Assembly: GCA_023101885.1 (NCBI GenBank)
Contig: JALPQD010000360.1
Location: 186,001 to 250,000, forward strand
Length of the DNA: 64,000 nucleotides
Origin: Typhlomys cinereus
Lineage: Eukaryota > Chordata > Mammalia > Rodentia > Platacanthomyidae
Direction of reading: 5' to 3'
In this document: piece by piece, positions 20,421 through 33,300 of the stretch
Layout of the letters: every line of letters begins with the position of its first letter
Numbering within the stretch: the stretch's first letter is position 1
The notes under the pieces: generated by a model
What the model was told of the DNA's origin: nothing
The model's database searches: none
The model's input: the letters and a program-made list of their open reading frames with translations, nothing else
Program-made: the position numbers and the translations under genes

Positions 20421-21270
20421 GTATGGAGCAGTGTATACCATGTCCAGATGATCACTACGCTAATAGAGCAAACCCACTGTCTCCAAAGAGATGTGGTGAT
20501 TTGTGCTTTGAAGACCCCTTGGGGATGGTTCTGGGAAGCACAGCCATGTCTTCTCTGCACTCACAGCTCTTGTTTTTTGGGTCTTTGTGAAGCCACATGG
20601 CACTCCCATTGTGAAGGCAAATAATCGCACTCTCAGCTACACCCTACTTACTCCTCTTGCCTTCTGTTTCTCTGTTCCTTGCTCTCATTGGGCATCCCAA
20701 CACAACCACCTGCATCCTGCAGCAGATCACATTTGAGTTGTGTTCAGTGTGGCTGTTCCACTGTCTTGGCAAACCCTTACTGTGGTTCTGGCCTTCCAGG
20801 CCACTGCCAGGAAGAAGGATGAGATGGTTGCTGGTCTCAGGGGCACTTAACTTGTGTCATCCCTTTGTAATGATCCAACTTATTCTCTGTGGACTCTGGC
20901 TGGAAGCATCTCCTCCCTTTGTTGAATTTGATGTACACACTGAACATGACCACATCATCATCATGTGTACAAGGGCTCAGTCACTGCCTTCTGCTTTCCT
21001 GGGATACTGGGCTCTGGCCCTGGGGAGCTTAACTGTGGCTTTCCTGGCCAGGAACCTGCCTGACACATTCAATGAAGCCAAGTTCCTGACCTTCAGCATG
21101 CTGGTGTTCTGCAGTGTGTGGTCACCTTCCTCCCGGTCTACCACAGCACCAAGGGGAAAGTCATGGTGCTGTAGAGGTCTTCCCACTTGGCCTCAGGTGC
21201 AGGTTTGCTGGTCTGCATCTTTCTCCCCAAGTGCTACCTCTTTTGGTAAAAAAAGATGGAAATACCTTTC
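20421..21270 (+). pseudogene. Vmn2r: V2R exon 6 (seven-transmembrane domain), many frameshifts
   Basis: Begins after CCTATACAG acceptor with MEQCIPCPDDHYAN, the end of the cysteine-rich domain. Then, in changing frames: [32 protein letters not shown] sequence, [16 protein letters not shown] (about 20687), PGRRMRWLLVSGA (20807), VMIQLILCGLWL, HTEHDHIIIMC, FLARNLPDTFNEAKFLTFSM and LVFCSVW (21041-21121), and KCYL near 21228. This is the full 7TM order of a V2R. About ten frameshifts are nearly all losses of one base, often in short homopolymers, with few other changes. Either a recent pseudogene or an intact exon in poor-quality sequence. A G-protein-coupled receptor of this type would act at the surface of vomeronasal neurons with Gao. 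Confidence 0.92.
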
Positions 21271-21600
21271 AAAAGAATTCCTCTCAAATTGCTGTGATAA
21301 AACAAATTTTAATGTTTTATAAAAATTATTATATATCTGCAGTGAACCCTATGTTACTCCAAGATTGTATGTCATCAGATTCAAGAATCCTGTTAGCCCA
21401 TGAGGACATTTGGACAATCTGTCATGGTTTTAAGTGGCATTTTCTTCAACATTGGCGACACAAATTAAAACTAGTTTTCTAGAAACTCAGGAGCTTACCT
21501 TCTTATTTCCATTCTGTTCACTCTATTGACTCACTAGTAGCCTTTTTCACATTATCAATTCCACAGTCCCTTCCTGACAACTGTTTGAAATATCAGATAT
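21271..21600. other. 3' flank of the V2R relic
   Basis: AT-rich sequence after the last V2R codons; no clear polyadenylation signal or repeat was identified. Confidence 0.5.
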
Positions 21601-23142
21601 GAAATAAGGAGAAATTTTTCTTTTTTATTACACTTTTTTTGCCTAATCATTCAAGCTCAATAAGTTCCCCTGTCATCTCCTTCTTCCTTCCCTCCCCTAT
21701 TACCCACCAGTTCACTTTTCCCTCCTTCCCCATCCTTCTCACCCCCCCTTCCAGAACCTTCCACTTCCTCCCTCCCATCTCCCAGAGCATCTGTTTAGAT
21801 GGGCTCCAAATCTCCCTCTGAGTTGTCTACCCTAGTTCTTGGGCTCCCCGCTTGTAGGGGAACTCTATTATAATTTTTTAAATTATTATTTCCGCTCATA
21901 CGAATTTAACAAGTAACTGGTCCCCTCCCTCCTTCCACCTACCCCCCCATCCCCCTACTCAACACTCCTCTCCTCTTTCCCTCCCCATCCCCCAGTGCCT
22001 CCCCCTATCAGTGGCTCCCCCCCAATACCTGGAGCATCCTTTAATGTACATGCCAAACCCTCCTCTGGGTCCTCCTCTCCAATGAGGTACAAGGACCCAC
22101 GGACATTTCCTGGAAACCTTTCCTGTGTTCCCCATAAACTAAGGAACACTACTGTGACTGTCAGTCCCTAGCTTCCAAGGATCCTAGTGCCTTTAGTCCA
22201 TGCTAGACTTTGAGGGGTCAATAATGTGTTAGACATAGCACAGGTGATGCAAAGCCCAAATATGATTGCTTCAGCCCTAATTTGTGTGGAGTGTTTTTTG
22301 GGGAGAGATTAGGCTGCCTTAGTTCCTGGTGGTTGATATATAGTCTCTGATGTTCTGAATTATGGTTTGTTGATTGTTTTTTTTTAATTTTGCTGCTCCT
22401 GCAATGTCCTTGGCTCCATCCTGTGGTATTGGATGTCACCCCCTGGCCAGTAGATAAAAGGTGTTAAATGAGTCTTTATAAGAGTATATTCAAAGGTAGA
22501 TGGAAAAAGTAGGAGACCAGGTGAGAGGCAGTCATAATTTGCAAAATGGTTACTTTCTATCTGGCAGCCTAGTGCCCTCCCCTTCTGGTGAATCATACCC
22601 ATCAGTTGCAAATGACAGGAAGGAATTCGTGACTTAACCAGATGCCATTACTACTTCGTTCTTGATGGTGGCTATTTCTCTGCTGTACATGTCCCCTCTC
22701 TCCTTGTTTCTGATGGGGCCCTCCTTCCCCTCCTTCTGTTTATAATCTTTGCAATTACTATAGATACAAAGATTTTCTGAGTGTCTCTACTAAGTGGGTT
22801 TTGTGCTAGGACCACTATTAGGGAGTACATAGAGTGCTTAATTTTCCTGTCTGGGATACTTCACTCAATATAATTGTTTATAATTCCATCCATTTTCTGG
22901 CACAAGCACAACCATGTTCATAGCAGCACTGTTTACAATAGCAAAGTCATGGAATCAGCCCAAATATGCAACAGTTTATGAGTGGATAAGGAAAATGTGG
23001 TACATTTATACAATGGAATACTACTCAGCCATCAAAATGATGAATTAATGCAATTTGCCGGGGAACTCTATTAGACTGTATAATTCCTTCCCTCTAAGGA
23101 TTCTTCTGCCTGAAGTCTTCTCCCTTGATCCATGCTAGACTT
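21601..23142. repeat. Mosaic of L1 3' ends, mostly antisense
   Basis: Two antisense L1 tails lie in succession: 21620-21855 (pyrimidine-rich) and 21872-22860 (T-rich start, CGCTCATACGAATTTAAC, pyrimidine tract, 3'UTR toward ORF2). The second seems to interrupt the first at AACTCTATTATAA. Then 22890-23045 is sense ORF2 C-terminus (ATAAGGAAAATGTGGTACAT, ACTCAGCCATCAAAATGATG), and 23055-23142 is antisense 3'UTR again. No gene. Confidence 0.7.
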
Positions 23143-23154
23143 TTGGAAAGGAAA

Positions 23155-24665
23155 GACATTTTTAGTTTCTTTTTCCTTGTCCAAAATTTTATTTTTTTCC
23201 TAACAATACAAGCACAATAAACTCCGTCTTCTCCTCTTCCACCCAATCCCTCCCCCTCTCTCAGTGCTCTCCCTTCTCCCTCCATCCCCTGGAGCCTTTT
23301 GTGTGTGAATGCCAAATTCCCTCTGAGTACTCCAAACTCGAGGTTGCAGGAATCATGACATACCTAGAAAGGGTTACCCATAAATATGGGAACTCTATTA
23401 TGATGCTTAATCCCTTGCCTCTAAGAATCCTACGGTCTGGAGCCTTCTCCCTTGTGATGCATGCTAGACTTTTGGAGGGTCGTTACATGTCAACCATTAA
23501 GCAGGTCAAGTAAAGTCCAATCCTGGCTACTGCAGCCCTAACTTGTTTGAGTATCTTACATATCATTGGTCCTCCCCACTTTAGGCTCTTTCTATTTTGT
23601 GCCCTCTCTTCCAAAGGTTCTCTGAGCTTTAGATGAGGAGAGATTGGATGGTCTGGTTCCAGTGGATTAATGTAAGGTCTCTGATTTCTAAATTATGGTT
23701 GTGTTTGTTTTTCAGTTTTGCTTTTCCTGCTTTGCCCTTTTCTGCATCCCAGTGGTATCGAAGGTCACTTCCTAACCAAAGACAAAAGAATGTTTAAATG
23801 AAGATCTTAAAAAAAGAGATTCACTAAAAGGAGATGCAAAGGTAGATGGAAGAATAAGAAAAGACCAAGAGAGGGGGTTGTCAGTGTTCCTTTTGCCAGG
23901 TGGTTACCTTCTATCTGCAAGTTCCTATGCTTCCCTGATTGGTGAGTTCAAACCTGTTCCAATCCCAGTGACCAAGAAGGGAAGTGAGAATGAGCTGTAC
24001 CCGATGTTTCACTACTTACATGGAATACATGACCATGGCATATTTTCTCACGAAGCATGATCCCCCTCTTTCCTTTTTTTCTGGTGGGGGACCCTCCTTG
24101 CCCTTTCCTACTATTATAATCCTTTGCAATTACAGAGATTTACTCTGAATATGCCATTAAGTAGGTTTGGAACTAGGATCCACTTATTAGGAGTACATAT
24201 AGTGTATTATTTCTATGTATAGGATACTTCCCTCATATATTTTTTTCTAATTTCATCCATCCCCCAGAAAATTCCATGAATTTATCTTTTGGATTGCTGA
24301 GCAGTATTCATTGTATAGATGAGAACATTTTCATATGTATTTATCAACTGTTAGGCATTTGGGTTGATTCCATGACTTTGCTATGGTAATGCAATGAACA
24401 TGATTGTTTCAGGTCCCTGTAGTGAATTATAAGGGATCATTTCACATGGCATTTCAAGATTTAACTTTTTTAGAAATTGCCATAATAATTGCCAGAGTGT
24501 CTATGTAAGCCTGCATTCCCACTAGCAATGTGTGAGAGTACCCTTGTCTCCACATCTTTTCAAGCATTTGGAGTTGTTTGTACTGTGGATTTTTGCCAAC
24601 CTGACCAGGGTGAGATGATATCTCAGTGAGACTGGATTTTGCACTTTCCCTTATGTGGAGCATTT
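23155..24665 (-). repeat. L1 3' end to ORF2 C-terminus, antisense
   Basis: Starts with CAAAATTTTATTTTTTTCC (tail read backwards), pyrimidine tract at 23225-23290, 3'UTR blocks (GGAACTCTATTATGATGC, GGTCAAGTAAAGTCCAATCC), and the ORF2 C-terminal region at 24454-24663 ([20 protein letters not shown] in the shifted frame). With the sense 3' end at 24840-25135 this may be a twin-primed insertion. Confidence 0.75.
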
Positions 24666-25135
24666 TTGAAGATATTTGTGAGACATTGCAATGAAAGATA
24701 TTTTGATGGGAAAACAGACTTAATGGACCTCTCTAGTGAGAATTTGTGATGACAGAATTGCTGAGGGAAATGTAGAAAGTAAAGGCCTTACTTTTTATGC
24801 AATAGACTGCTTGTGAAAGGGACTAGGGAAAATATGGTGATGCTAGGATCCTAGAAGCAATGATTAACAGCCGCAATAGTGTTCCTATACTATGGGGAAC
24901 AAAAAAAGAGTTCTAGGCAATGCAACTGACTCCTGACACCTCATAAGAGAGCAGGACCCAGAGGGAAGTTTGTTGCATACTAAAGAATGCTCCAAGAAGG
25001 GGGGGGAGTGGCACTGGAGAAAGGGAGGGAGGCGAAGGGAAGGGGAAAAGGAGGGAGGAGTAAGGGAATCCAAGGGATGGAGGAGGGAGGGAACTGGGAT
25101 ACTTATCAACATTGTAGAGATGAAGAAATAAAAAA

Positions 25136-26255
25136 AGTGTGATATTTCAGAGGATGTTACTGGCTTTTTGATTGTCATAAAGCTTGCTCCTGAAGCTGAC
25201 TTAAAATATAAGACTGGAGATGTATTAGGTGAGAGACTTTTCAACATAAGAAAGTGACATGCAACATATGACAAAGAGACATGGCTAATTTACTGTGCTT
25301 TATTCATGTCTATGATGAAAAAGACCAACAGAGGAAACAGAAGCAAACAAATGCTGTGAATTTGATTTGAGAAAACTTGAGGACCACAAGAATTAGGCAG
25401 CAAAACCACAGTTGTTGTTAAAGAGACCTACTGTACTAGTGAACCCAAGCTTGCGAAGATAAGAACACACTTTGAAAATCAAGTTGAAAGTCAGAGCTCT
25501 TACGCCTCTGAACAATCAAGTACATTTGAGATATTCTTCAACACCACGATAAAGAAGCTAAACCAGTTGTGCTCCAAGGGTCCCAGTCACCACCTGAGGG
25601 TATAGTAGAACTGAGCAGCATTGTCCACCGGGTACTGGCTTCAGAGGCATTAAAGAACAGAGTAAGGAGGTCATGTTCCCTCATCCACAGTTTCTGGGAG
25701 CTCGTGAAGCCTGTTAGGATATGAAAGAGACAGAATACTTGCAAGGGTCCCAATTTAATAACATGTATTTGAAGCATGAACGTCATTGGTGAATGCAGGT
25801 TTAGAGATACCAGAGCCTAATGTGACATCTGTCAGGAGGCTAGATACAATAAGAGGAGCAGCCAAAGAGAATGTGTGTGTTTCAGGCAACTGATGAAGAA
25901 GTGAAAACAGAACCTTTCAAACTGAGATAATTTCAAAGGAAGTGTTACATGCCTGACTTGAGGGTGTTGGACATAGAAATGTAGAGCTGGGAGAATGTTC
26001 TTCTGGTTTCCAGAGTGGTAATGGATTCTGATTACACAACTAATCCCCCTTTTGAATGGGAACATTTATCTGTACCATGGTATTTTACCATATAAACTAT
26101 TTTTGTTTTTACAGGAGATCACATACTTGTGTTTCAAAAAAGACCTTGAAACTTTCATCAGTGGGGTTCCTATAGTCTTTAGGGACATTTAAAATTAGAC
26201 TGCATGCAATTTCAATTATGAAGTGGTCATGAGCCTACTGGTTCTCAAAGGGTGG
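25136..26255. other. Unrecognised ~1.1 kb present in all three R copies
   Basis: No clear family. It is conserved in R2 (about 41830-42905) and R3 (about 44350-45480). Short minus-strand frames (for example 25538-25786) keep some similarity between copies but are interrupted, so I do not call a gene. Confidence 0.5.
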
Positions 26256-26620
26256 AATGTTTATAGTTAAGTGAATGGTCCCCACGGCCTCATATGTTTG
26301 GCATCCTTAACTCATGTTAATATTGAGACAGTCGTACCAGTTTGGGAGAGGTGGTGCCTTGCTGGAGAAAGCATGTCACAGGGGAAGAGTCTAGACGTTT
26401 AGTACCCGTCTCTGCATCCTCTCATTTCTTCTTAGTCTCTTTGCTTCAAGACCACCATAGTGCCAGAACCAGACTTCTACCTCCAGTCAACCCTTCTCTT
26501 ATTCAATCCCTGCCAAAATAGATTTCACCCATGTGGGAAACATAAGTTAAATAAACTCACTTTCTCCCTTAATTTCTTTATGATCATTGCTTGGCAGCAC
26601 AGAAAGAATATATAAGACAT
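26256..26620 (+). repeat. MaLR-like LTR
   Basis: Layout as in ORR1/MaLR LTRs: TGTTTATAGTTAAGTG start, CCTCATATGTTTGGCATCC, GGTGGTGCCTTGCTGGAG, GCATGTCACAGGGGAAG, a U3/R-like AAGTTAAATAAACTCAC signal at about 26547, and a CTTGGCAGCACAGAAAGAAT end. R3 counterpart 44015-44350 (minus). R2 counterpart 42905-43230, truncated at its 3' end by the fold-back junction. Confidence 0.6.
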
Positions 26621-26789
26621 CTTCATGGAACAAAAAATAATTACAAAAGGAATAGAGTCATTCTTAGGGCAACAATGAATTAAACCTGCAAAGCCGGTTA
26701 TCTGCCATTCTGTGAAGGGTCCCAACTACTGCTAACAAACAGGATAGATATAGGGCAAGGAAAAGAGATGTAAAAAGAACTGAGAACAC

Positions 26790-27340
26790 TTAAAAACCTC
26801 CTCATTCTACCAAGACATTTCTGCAGCTCACTCTCATTCCTTTACCTGGTCACTTGGAACTGAACAAGTTTCATATACAGCAGGGAGGATAGTGGGACTG
26901 GAAGTTAGATGGTAACCAACTCCAATTGGAGACTGACCCCTCTCACTGCTGTGGTCTCTAATGTCCATCTACCTTTGAATCTCTTCTATATTTACATATC
27001 CTTGAAACAGTCTTTAATCTTTGTTTAGGATTGACCTTGGCAACAAATCAGGATACATCCAAGGCAGTGCAGGACACAAAATTGAAAAATAAAGAAATTC
27101 AGAACACCAAAGATCCTACATTATTACTTGGAACCCAGCCAAGTCTCTCCCCATAGCTAAGCTCAGGAACCTTTTAGAAGAGGGGGCATAAGATAGAAAG
27201 AGACTGAAGATGGGGAGGACCAAGATATGTAATATACTTGAATAATCGGGACTGCAGCAACCAGAATATAGCCACAATGTGATTGGATCTTGCTTGCCCT
27301 GCACAATGGGTGACATTGAACGATTCCCAAAAGTCGAGCC
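26790..27340 (+). repeat. L1 3'UTR, sense, cut by the assembly gap
   Basis: 3'UTR blocks in sense: CATCTACCTTTGAATCTC, TAGAAGAGGGGGCATAAG, GAAGATGGGGAGGACCAAG, GGACTGCAGCAACCAGAAT, CCCTGCACAATGGGTGACA. Stops at the N run. The inverted copy is the loop at 43237-44033. Confidence 0.7.
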
Positions 27341-27365
27341 NNNNNNNNNNNNNNNNNNNNNNNNN
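27341..27365. other. Assembly gap of exactly 25 N
   Basis: A round-number run of N marks a join of unknown true size. It falls exactly between block R1 and the breakpoint edge of P2. Two open frames that appear to cross it are meaningless. Confidence 0.99.
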
Positions 27366-30300
27366 ATGGTTGTGTGGAATCATCTCTGTGCAGGTGGATT
27401 AGATGGAGAAGTTCAATCAGAAGTTTGACATAGTCTATCATACTTGTGTAGACTTGTGTAAACAGTAATACATGGATGGACTTCTGTCACTGAATTGACA
27501 TATTTGGGGAATTATTTCTAGTAGTGGTATAGCAGGGTCATATGACATTTCATTTTTAGAAATTGCCATGCTGATTTCCAGAGTGGTTGTATAAGCTGGC
27601 ATTCCCACCAGCAATGTGTGAGAGTTCCTTCTCCCCACATCTCTCCAGCATTTTGTGTTGTTGGTGTTGTGGATTTTCTCCAAACTAACCCAGGGTGAGA
27701 TCATACCTCAGGATAATTTGATTTGCATTTCCCTGATGGCTTGCTAGGGATGTGGGATATTTTTAAATATATTTGTTAGACATTTCCATTTATCTCTGGT
27801 AAGGTTGCTTTTGCCAATTTTTTAATTGGGCATTTATCTCCTTGGTGTATAGTTTTTTTATACAGATAATATATTTTATTGGCAATGATACGGGCATTTC
27901 CAATTGTCAGTGAGTATTTTTGTTATCCTTGATTTAGAGCTCACCAACATGATCTTCATATGTAAATACTAAGAATAAATTCTCTTGGAATTGAGGTAAA
28001 AAGAACAGCAAAACACGTTTTTTAACCTGTACCCAGAAGTCTTTATATCTTTTAAAGAATAATGTATAAATATTTTCTCACACCATATATATGTATATGC
28101 ATCATATGAATACATAGTGCTCTCTAGTACAAGCTAATATAGCAATACTCTGCAACTTTGTACATTTTGACAATTGTAAAAGTATCTCTACAATGAATGC
28201 ACATGATGCATCTCTACAATTCTTATTTTAAGGATGTGTGCTAGAATAGTTTCAACATTAATTATTAACCTTTCCTATACAGATAGAAATAAAACTGTTA
28301 ATAAAAGTAAATTTTAAAATGTAGGTAGAAATTTGAAAAACATCATCTACTAAAAATTTGTTGTATGAGATTTCAACTGGTTACACAGTTTCTTTTTTAA
28401 TTTTTTAATTTATTTTTTATTTATTCAATTGTGCTGTGTGCATGTGTGTGTATGTATGTGTGTGTGTGTAGAACCACTGGCAAATTCCAGGAACCACCAT
28501 GGACACCTCTCCTGCCCTTGTTTACTCTGCCCCAGGATTCACAGGCTGCGCCACCAGAGCCAGAAACGCAGGCCGCCCCGCTTCTGCTGCATCTATACCT
28601 GGGGTCTAGGATCCGAAACTCAGGATCTTCCCCTGCAAGCAGGGCTTAACCTCTGAGCCACCTCTCCAGCCTCAGGCTTACACATTTCTAATACTCAATA
28701 ATTTTATCTTAATACCTGTTAAGTAGATATTTCCTGTTTCAGACAAAAAGAATTTCTCCATTATATTAATGCTGATTTTTTAATCGTTTTCTTAGCATTT
28801 CTAAGTCATAATAGAGTGATAAATGTTAAATTTGGGTTTTGTTTAGAAGTCTGAAATTGGCAAGTTTCCTATCCTATAATAGGATGTACATGTGATAATC
28901 TTTCTTTTTTTTTTCTTCCACTCATACAATGCTGATAAGTGCACATTCACCTCCCTCCTCACTGCTCCCTGGATCTAATTGTTCCTTCCCCCTTTTCCTC
29001 TTCCTTTCCCCCCCCTCCTCCCTTTCTCCAGTGCCCCCTATTCATGGGGCATCCTTTAGTGTGCATGTCAAATCTCTCCTCTGGGTTCTCTCTCTGATGA
29101 GGTGTAAGGACACAGTGGCATTGCCTAGAGCTCTTTTTTGTGTTCCCTTTATATAGGAACACTATTGTGGCTGCTAATCCCTTGCCTCTAAGGATCATAG
29201 TGCCTGTGATCCTCTCAGACTTTGGGGGTTCATGACATGTTGGTCATTGTGCAGGTCATGCAAATTCCTATTATGATTACTTTGGCCCTAACATGATGGA
29301 CTATGCTTCTATCCTTGCTTCTCCCCACCTTTAGGCTCTTAGATTTCTTACCCCCCCCTCTTCCACTAATTTGCCTGAGCTTGGTGGGGAGAGGTTAGAC
29401 TGGCTTGGTTCCAGTGGTTATTAGGTCTCTGATTTCTGAATTATGGTGTGTGTTGATTTTTTTTTTTTGCTGCTCCTGCACACTTGGCTCCATCTTCTGG
29501 GTATTGGATGTCACCCCCTGGCCAGGTATAAAAGCTGTTGAAATAGAGTCTTTATTATAAAGTATTCAAAGTAGATGGAATAAAAGTAGGGACCACGTGA
29601 GAGGGGTCAGTTTTTATTTCAGAAGTTATTTCTATCTGCCAGGCCATGCCCTCCCTTCTTGGTGAATCATACCAATCAGTTGCAAATGGCAGGAAGGAAA
29701 GCTGTGACTTAACCAGATGTCTCATTACTACTTGCGTCTTGATGGTGGTCTATTTTCTGCTGTGTAGCATGTCCCCTCTCTGCTTGTTTCTGTGGGCCCT
29801 CCTTCCCCTTCCTTCTCTGTTATAATCTTGCACTACGTGATATTACAAGATTTTCTTGAGTTGTCACTAAGTGGGTTTGTGTACCAGGATCCACTTATTT
29901 TGGGAGTACATATGGGCTTAATTTTCTGTGTATGATTCTTCACTCAAATATAATTTTCAAATTTCATTCCATTTCTCATCAATTTTCATTAATTCATCAT
30001 TTTTGATGACTGAGAATTGCCAGACCAACAATGTAGGAGAGTTCCCTTTAAGCCACATCCTCTCAGCCTTGGTGCTGTTTGTAGTGGTTTTGTGCAACCT
30101 AACTGGGATAGATTGATTTCCTAGAGGTTTTGATTTTTATTCCCTGATGGGCTAAGGTATTCATTTTTTTTGGGGCAATAGTAAATGGGATTGTTTCTTC
30201 TCGGGCTTTTTCACTTCTTTCCTTGTGGACCTACAGGAATGCAACTGATTTTTGACATTTATTTTGTATCCTGCTACCCTGCTGAACTTCTGTATTAGTT

Positions 30301-33300
30301 TCAGGTAGTTTCCTGGTGGAGTTATGGGATCACTCATTTACATGATCATGTCATCTGCAAATAGAGATAACACAGGTCCGATTCACAGGTACAATTCACG
30401 TACAATTCACAGGTACAAGTCATCAGGAAGACTTCACAATATTGCACTATATGCACCTAATACAGGCTCCTCCACATTCACTAAGCAGTCCTTACAGCAT
30501 TTAAAGTGAGAATCAACCCAAATGTAATTCTGGGGATTTCATCACCACCTTCTCAACAAGGGATAGATAAATAGGTGAAAATTAACAGAGACACATTAGA
30601 AACTTATCGAAACTCTCACTGAAATGGCCTTACAGATCTCTATTGAACTTTTTATCCAGGCACCAAAGAATACACATTTTCTCATCAGCACATGGAACTT
30701 TCTCAAAATGACCACACAAAATGAATTGCCACATATACAGGAAAGTGAAATTATAGCCTGTACCTATCAGACCACCATGGATCTAAAACTTGACATTCAC
30801 AACACAACAAACAACAAAAAAATACACTAACTCCTGGAAACTAAACACTATGATGCTAATGGAGATTGGATTCGGAAGAAATGCACAAGGAAATTCAAGA
30901 TTTCCTGGAAGCAAACGATGAAAATACAACTTACCAAAATTTGGGATACAATGAAAAACTCCTAGAGGTAAGTTCATAGCTCTTAATGCCTGATCAAAAA
31001 AAGAAACATCACAAATAAATAACTGAACAATGCAGCTCGAGCTTTAGAGCACACTAGAAACAATAGATCCCTAAAGCATGAAAAGAGAGGAGATTAGCCA
31101 AAATCAGGGGAGAAATAGCCAATTGAGATAGGAAAACAATACAGAGATCAACCAGCCAAAAAGCTGTTCTTTGAAAAAATCAATAAATTGTACACCCCTA
31201 GCTAAATTAACCAAAAGCAAGAGAGAAAAAACAAATAACAAATTAGAAATGAAAAATGGAGTTTCACTACTGATACCCAAGAAATTCCGAGTATTATAAA
31301 ACATCATTTCAAAAACTTATACTCTGTGAAATTTGACAACACAAAGAAATGCATGAATTCCTAAACAGCACAACTTACCTAAATTGCATCAGGAAGTTGT
31401 GAATTATTTAAATAGTCCTATAACATATGAGGAAATTGATGAAGTAATCTTGAATCTTCCCACCATTAAATGTCCTGGACCAGAGGATTCAGCACAGAGG
31501 TTCTACCAGACATTTAAGGAGCTAGTAACACCAATACTACTTAACTTTTCCATCAAATAGCACAGGAGGAACCCTACCAAATTCCTCTATGAAGCTAATA
31601 TTGTTGCAATCCAAAAACCTAATAAGATACACTAAAAAAAGAAAACTATAGACCATCTCTTTGATGAACAAGATGCAAAGATTCTCAACAAGTCTTCACA
31701 AGTCAGATTCAAAAAACTATCAAAAAGATCATTAACAGGGATCAGTGCTTTACCCTTGAATCTTTTTTAATCAGAATTCCTTTTATCTTCCTCTCTCGTC
31801 TTATGGCTCTAGCTAAGATTTCAAGTACAATATTGAGTAGAATGAATGGAAGTGGCAATGTTTTAAGTTTTTCCCACTTAGTAAGTCCTTGCTATTGACT
31901 TGTATATAGCTTTATTATGTTGATATAATTCTTTCCATTCCATCTGTCTTCTGATTTTAATCATATAAGTTGTTGGACTCTGTCAAAAGCTTTTTCTGCA
32001 TCCATTAAGAGTATCAAGTGCTTTTGGACTTTTGATTGGTTTATATTATGGATTATATTTAAATTTTCATTTGTGAACAAACTGTGTGCCTCGGTAAATC
32101 CTATTTATCATAGTGAATACCACTTTTTGATATTTTTTAATCAAATTTGCAAAGATTTTGTTGAGTGTGGTGTTATTTTTCTTTAAATGTCTGGAGGAAT
32201 TCTGCACTGTACTCTCCCCACCCGATGGGATGTGTGCAGTCCAGCCAGGACACACTATGCCCTAGGTAAGCACCTGCTGCTCAACCCCAAACCCCAGGCA
32301 ACCCACTAGGCCAAGCTCCTCCCACCAGCCAATCAGAGCAGATGCTGCTCCAGGCCAACTAATTCAGTTCAGTGAAAACATGCAGAAAATGAAAGAAGGT
32401 CTTAAGAGTTAAAACGACAATGACCAAGTCAAGTGCAAATCCATGAGGAAACAAAACCCAAATAAACAAATTCTCCCATGGAAGGAATTAACCCATATGA
32501 TAGATTCCCACCAGAACAAACCCACAGAAATCTCAAGAAACCTTGACTCAAGATAACGACTTTCAAAACATGATCATTACCTGATCAATACTATGAAAGA
32601 GGAAATGCGGGAGGAATTAACACACCATCACCACTTTGAAGAAGAACACAACAAACACTTGGAGGGTTGAAAAACAGTTCAAGAAACAAAAATAGGCATA
32701 GAGCAATTAAAACAGACTCAAGCAGAGTTTAAAAAACTGAACTAAAAGACAGGTTATGTCAACCCAGAACTCTAAGAGAGTCTTATCAGCGAACTAACGA
32801 AGCACAAAATAGATTTCTGACCTGGAAGAAAGTGGGAGTTTAACAAGTTCAATGGAAGAGGTTGTTAAGCCAAAAAGATACTTAAGAAAATATAAACAAG
32901 TTATTAGACACCCTGAAAAAGCCTAACATGTGTATTCATGGAATACCAGAGCAAGAATCCAAAAATACTACACCTGAAGAAATACTTCAAACTATCATCA
33001 AGGAAAACTTTCCTCATCTAAGAGAGGCCCATCCATAAACAAGAGGGCAATCCACACTCAAAACCAATATGACCAAATAGAAACTCGCCACGGCAAATAA
33101 TAGTTAAAAACACTTCACATTCAGGACAAAGAAATGGTGCTGAGAGCTTCAAAGAAAAAATATAAGTCACTTTTAAAGGTAAAACCTTTTAAAATAACAA
33201 TAAACTCTCAATGGAACAGTAAAAGCAGAAGAGCTTGGAGAGATGTACTTCAAGTATTGAATGAGCAAAAATGTCAACAGGCTGATACACCTGCAAAACT

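Larger units (their letters stand above)
15593..23142. repeat. Block Q: single-copy insert between P and R in the left arm only
   Basis: Homology with the right arm stops at 15592 and resumes at about 23143. In the right arm this position is filled by block S (2.1 kb) instead. Q contains antisense L1 sequence, V2R exons 4-6, and further L1 3' ends. Confidence 0.8.
23143..27340 (+). repeat. Duplicon block R, copy 1
   Basis: Same order and strand as 39793-43236 and inverse of 43237-47538. Contents: antisense L1 3'UTR/ORF2 end (23155-24665), a sense L1 3' end (about 24840-25135), unrecognised sequence (25136-26255), MaLR-like LTR (26256-26620) and sense L1 3'UTR (26790-27340), cut by the N gap. 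Relative to R3 there are many one-base losses, mainly at 23590-24900. Confidence 0.9.

Noticed and set aside
25136..26255. Processed pseudogene in block R
   Set aside because: Short minus-strand frames recur in all copies but no protein family, poly-A tail or target duplication could be seen.
27163..27441. Open frames running through the N gap
   Set aside because: The unknown bases make the frame meaningless.
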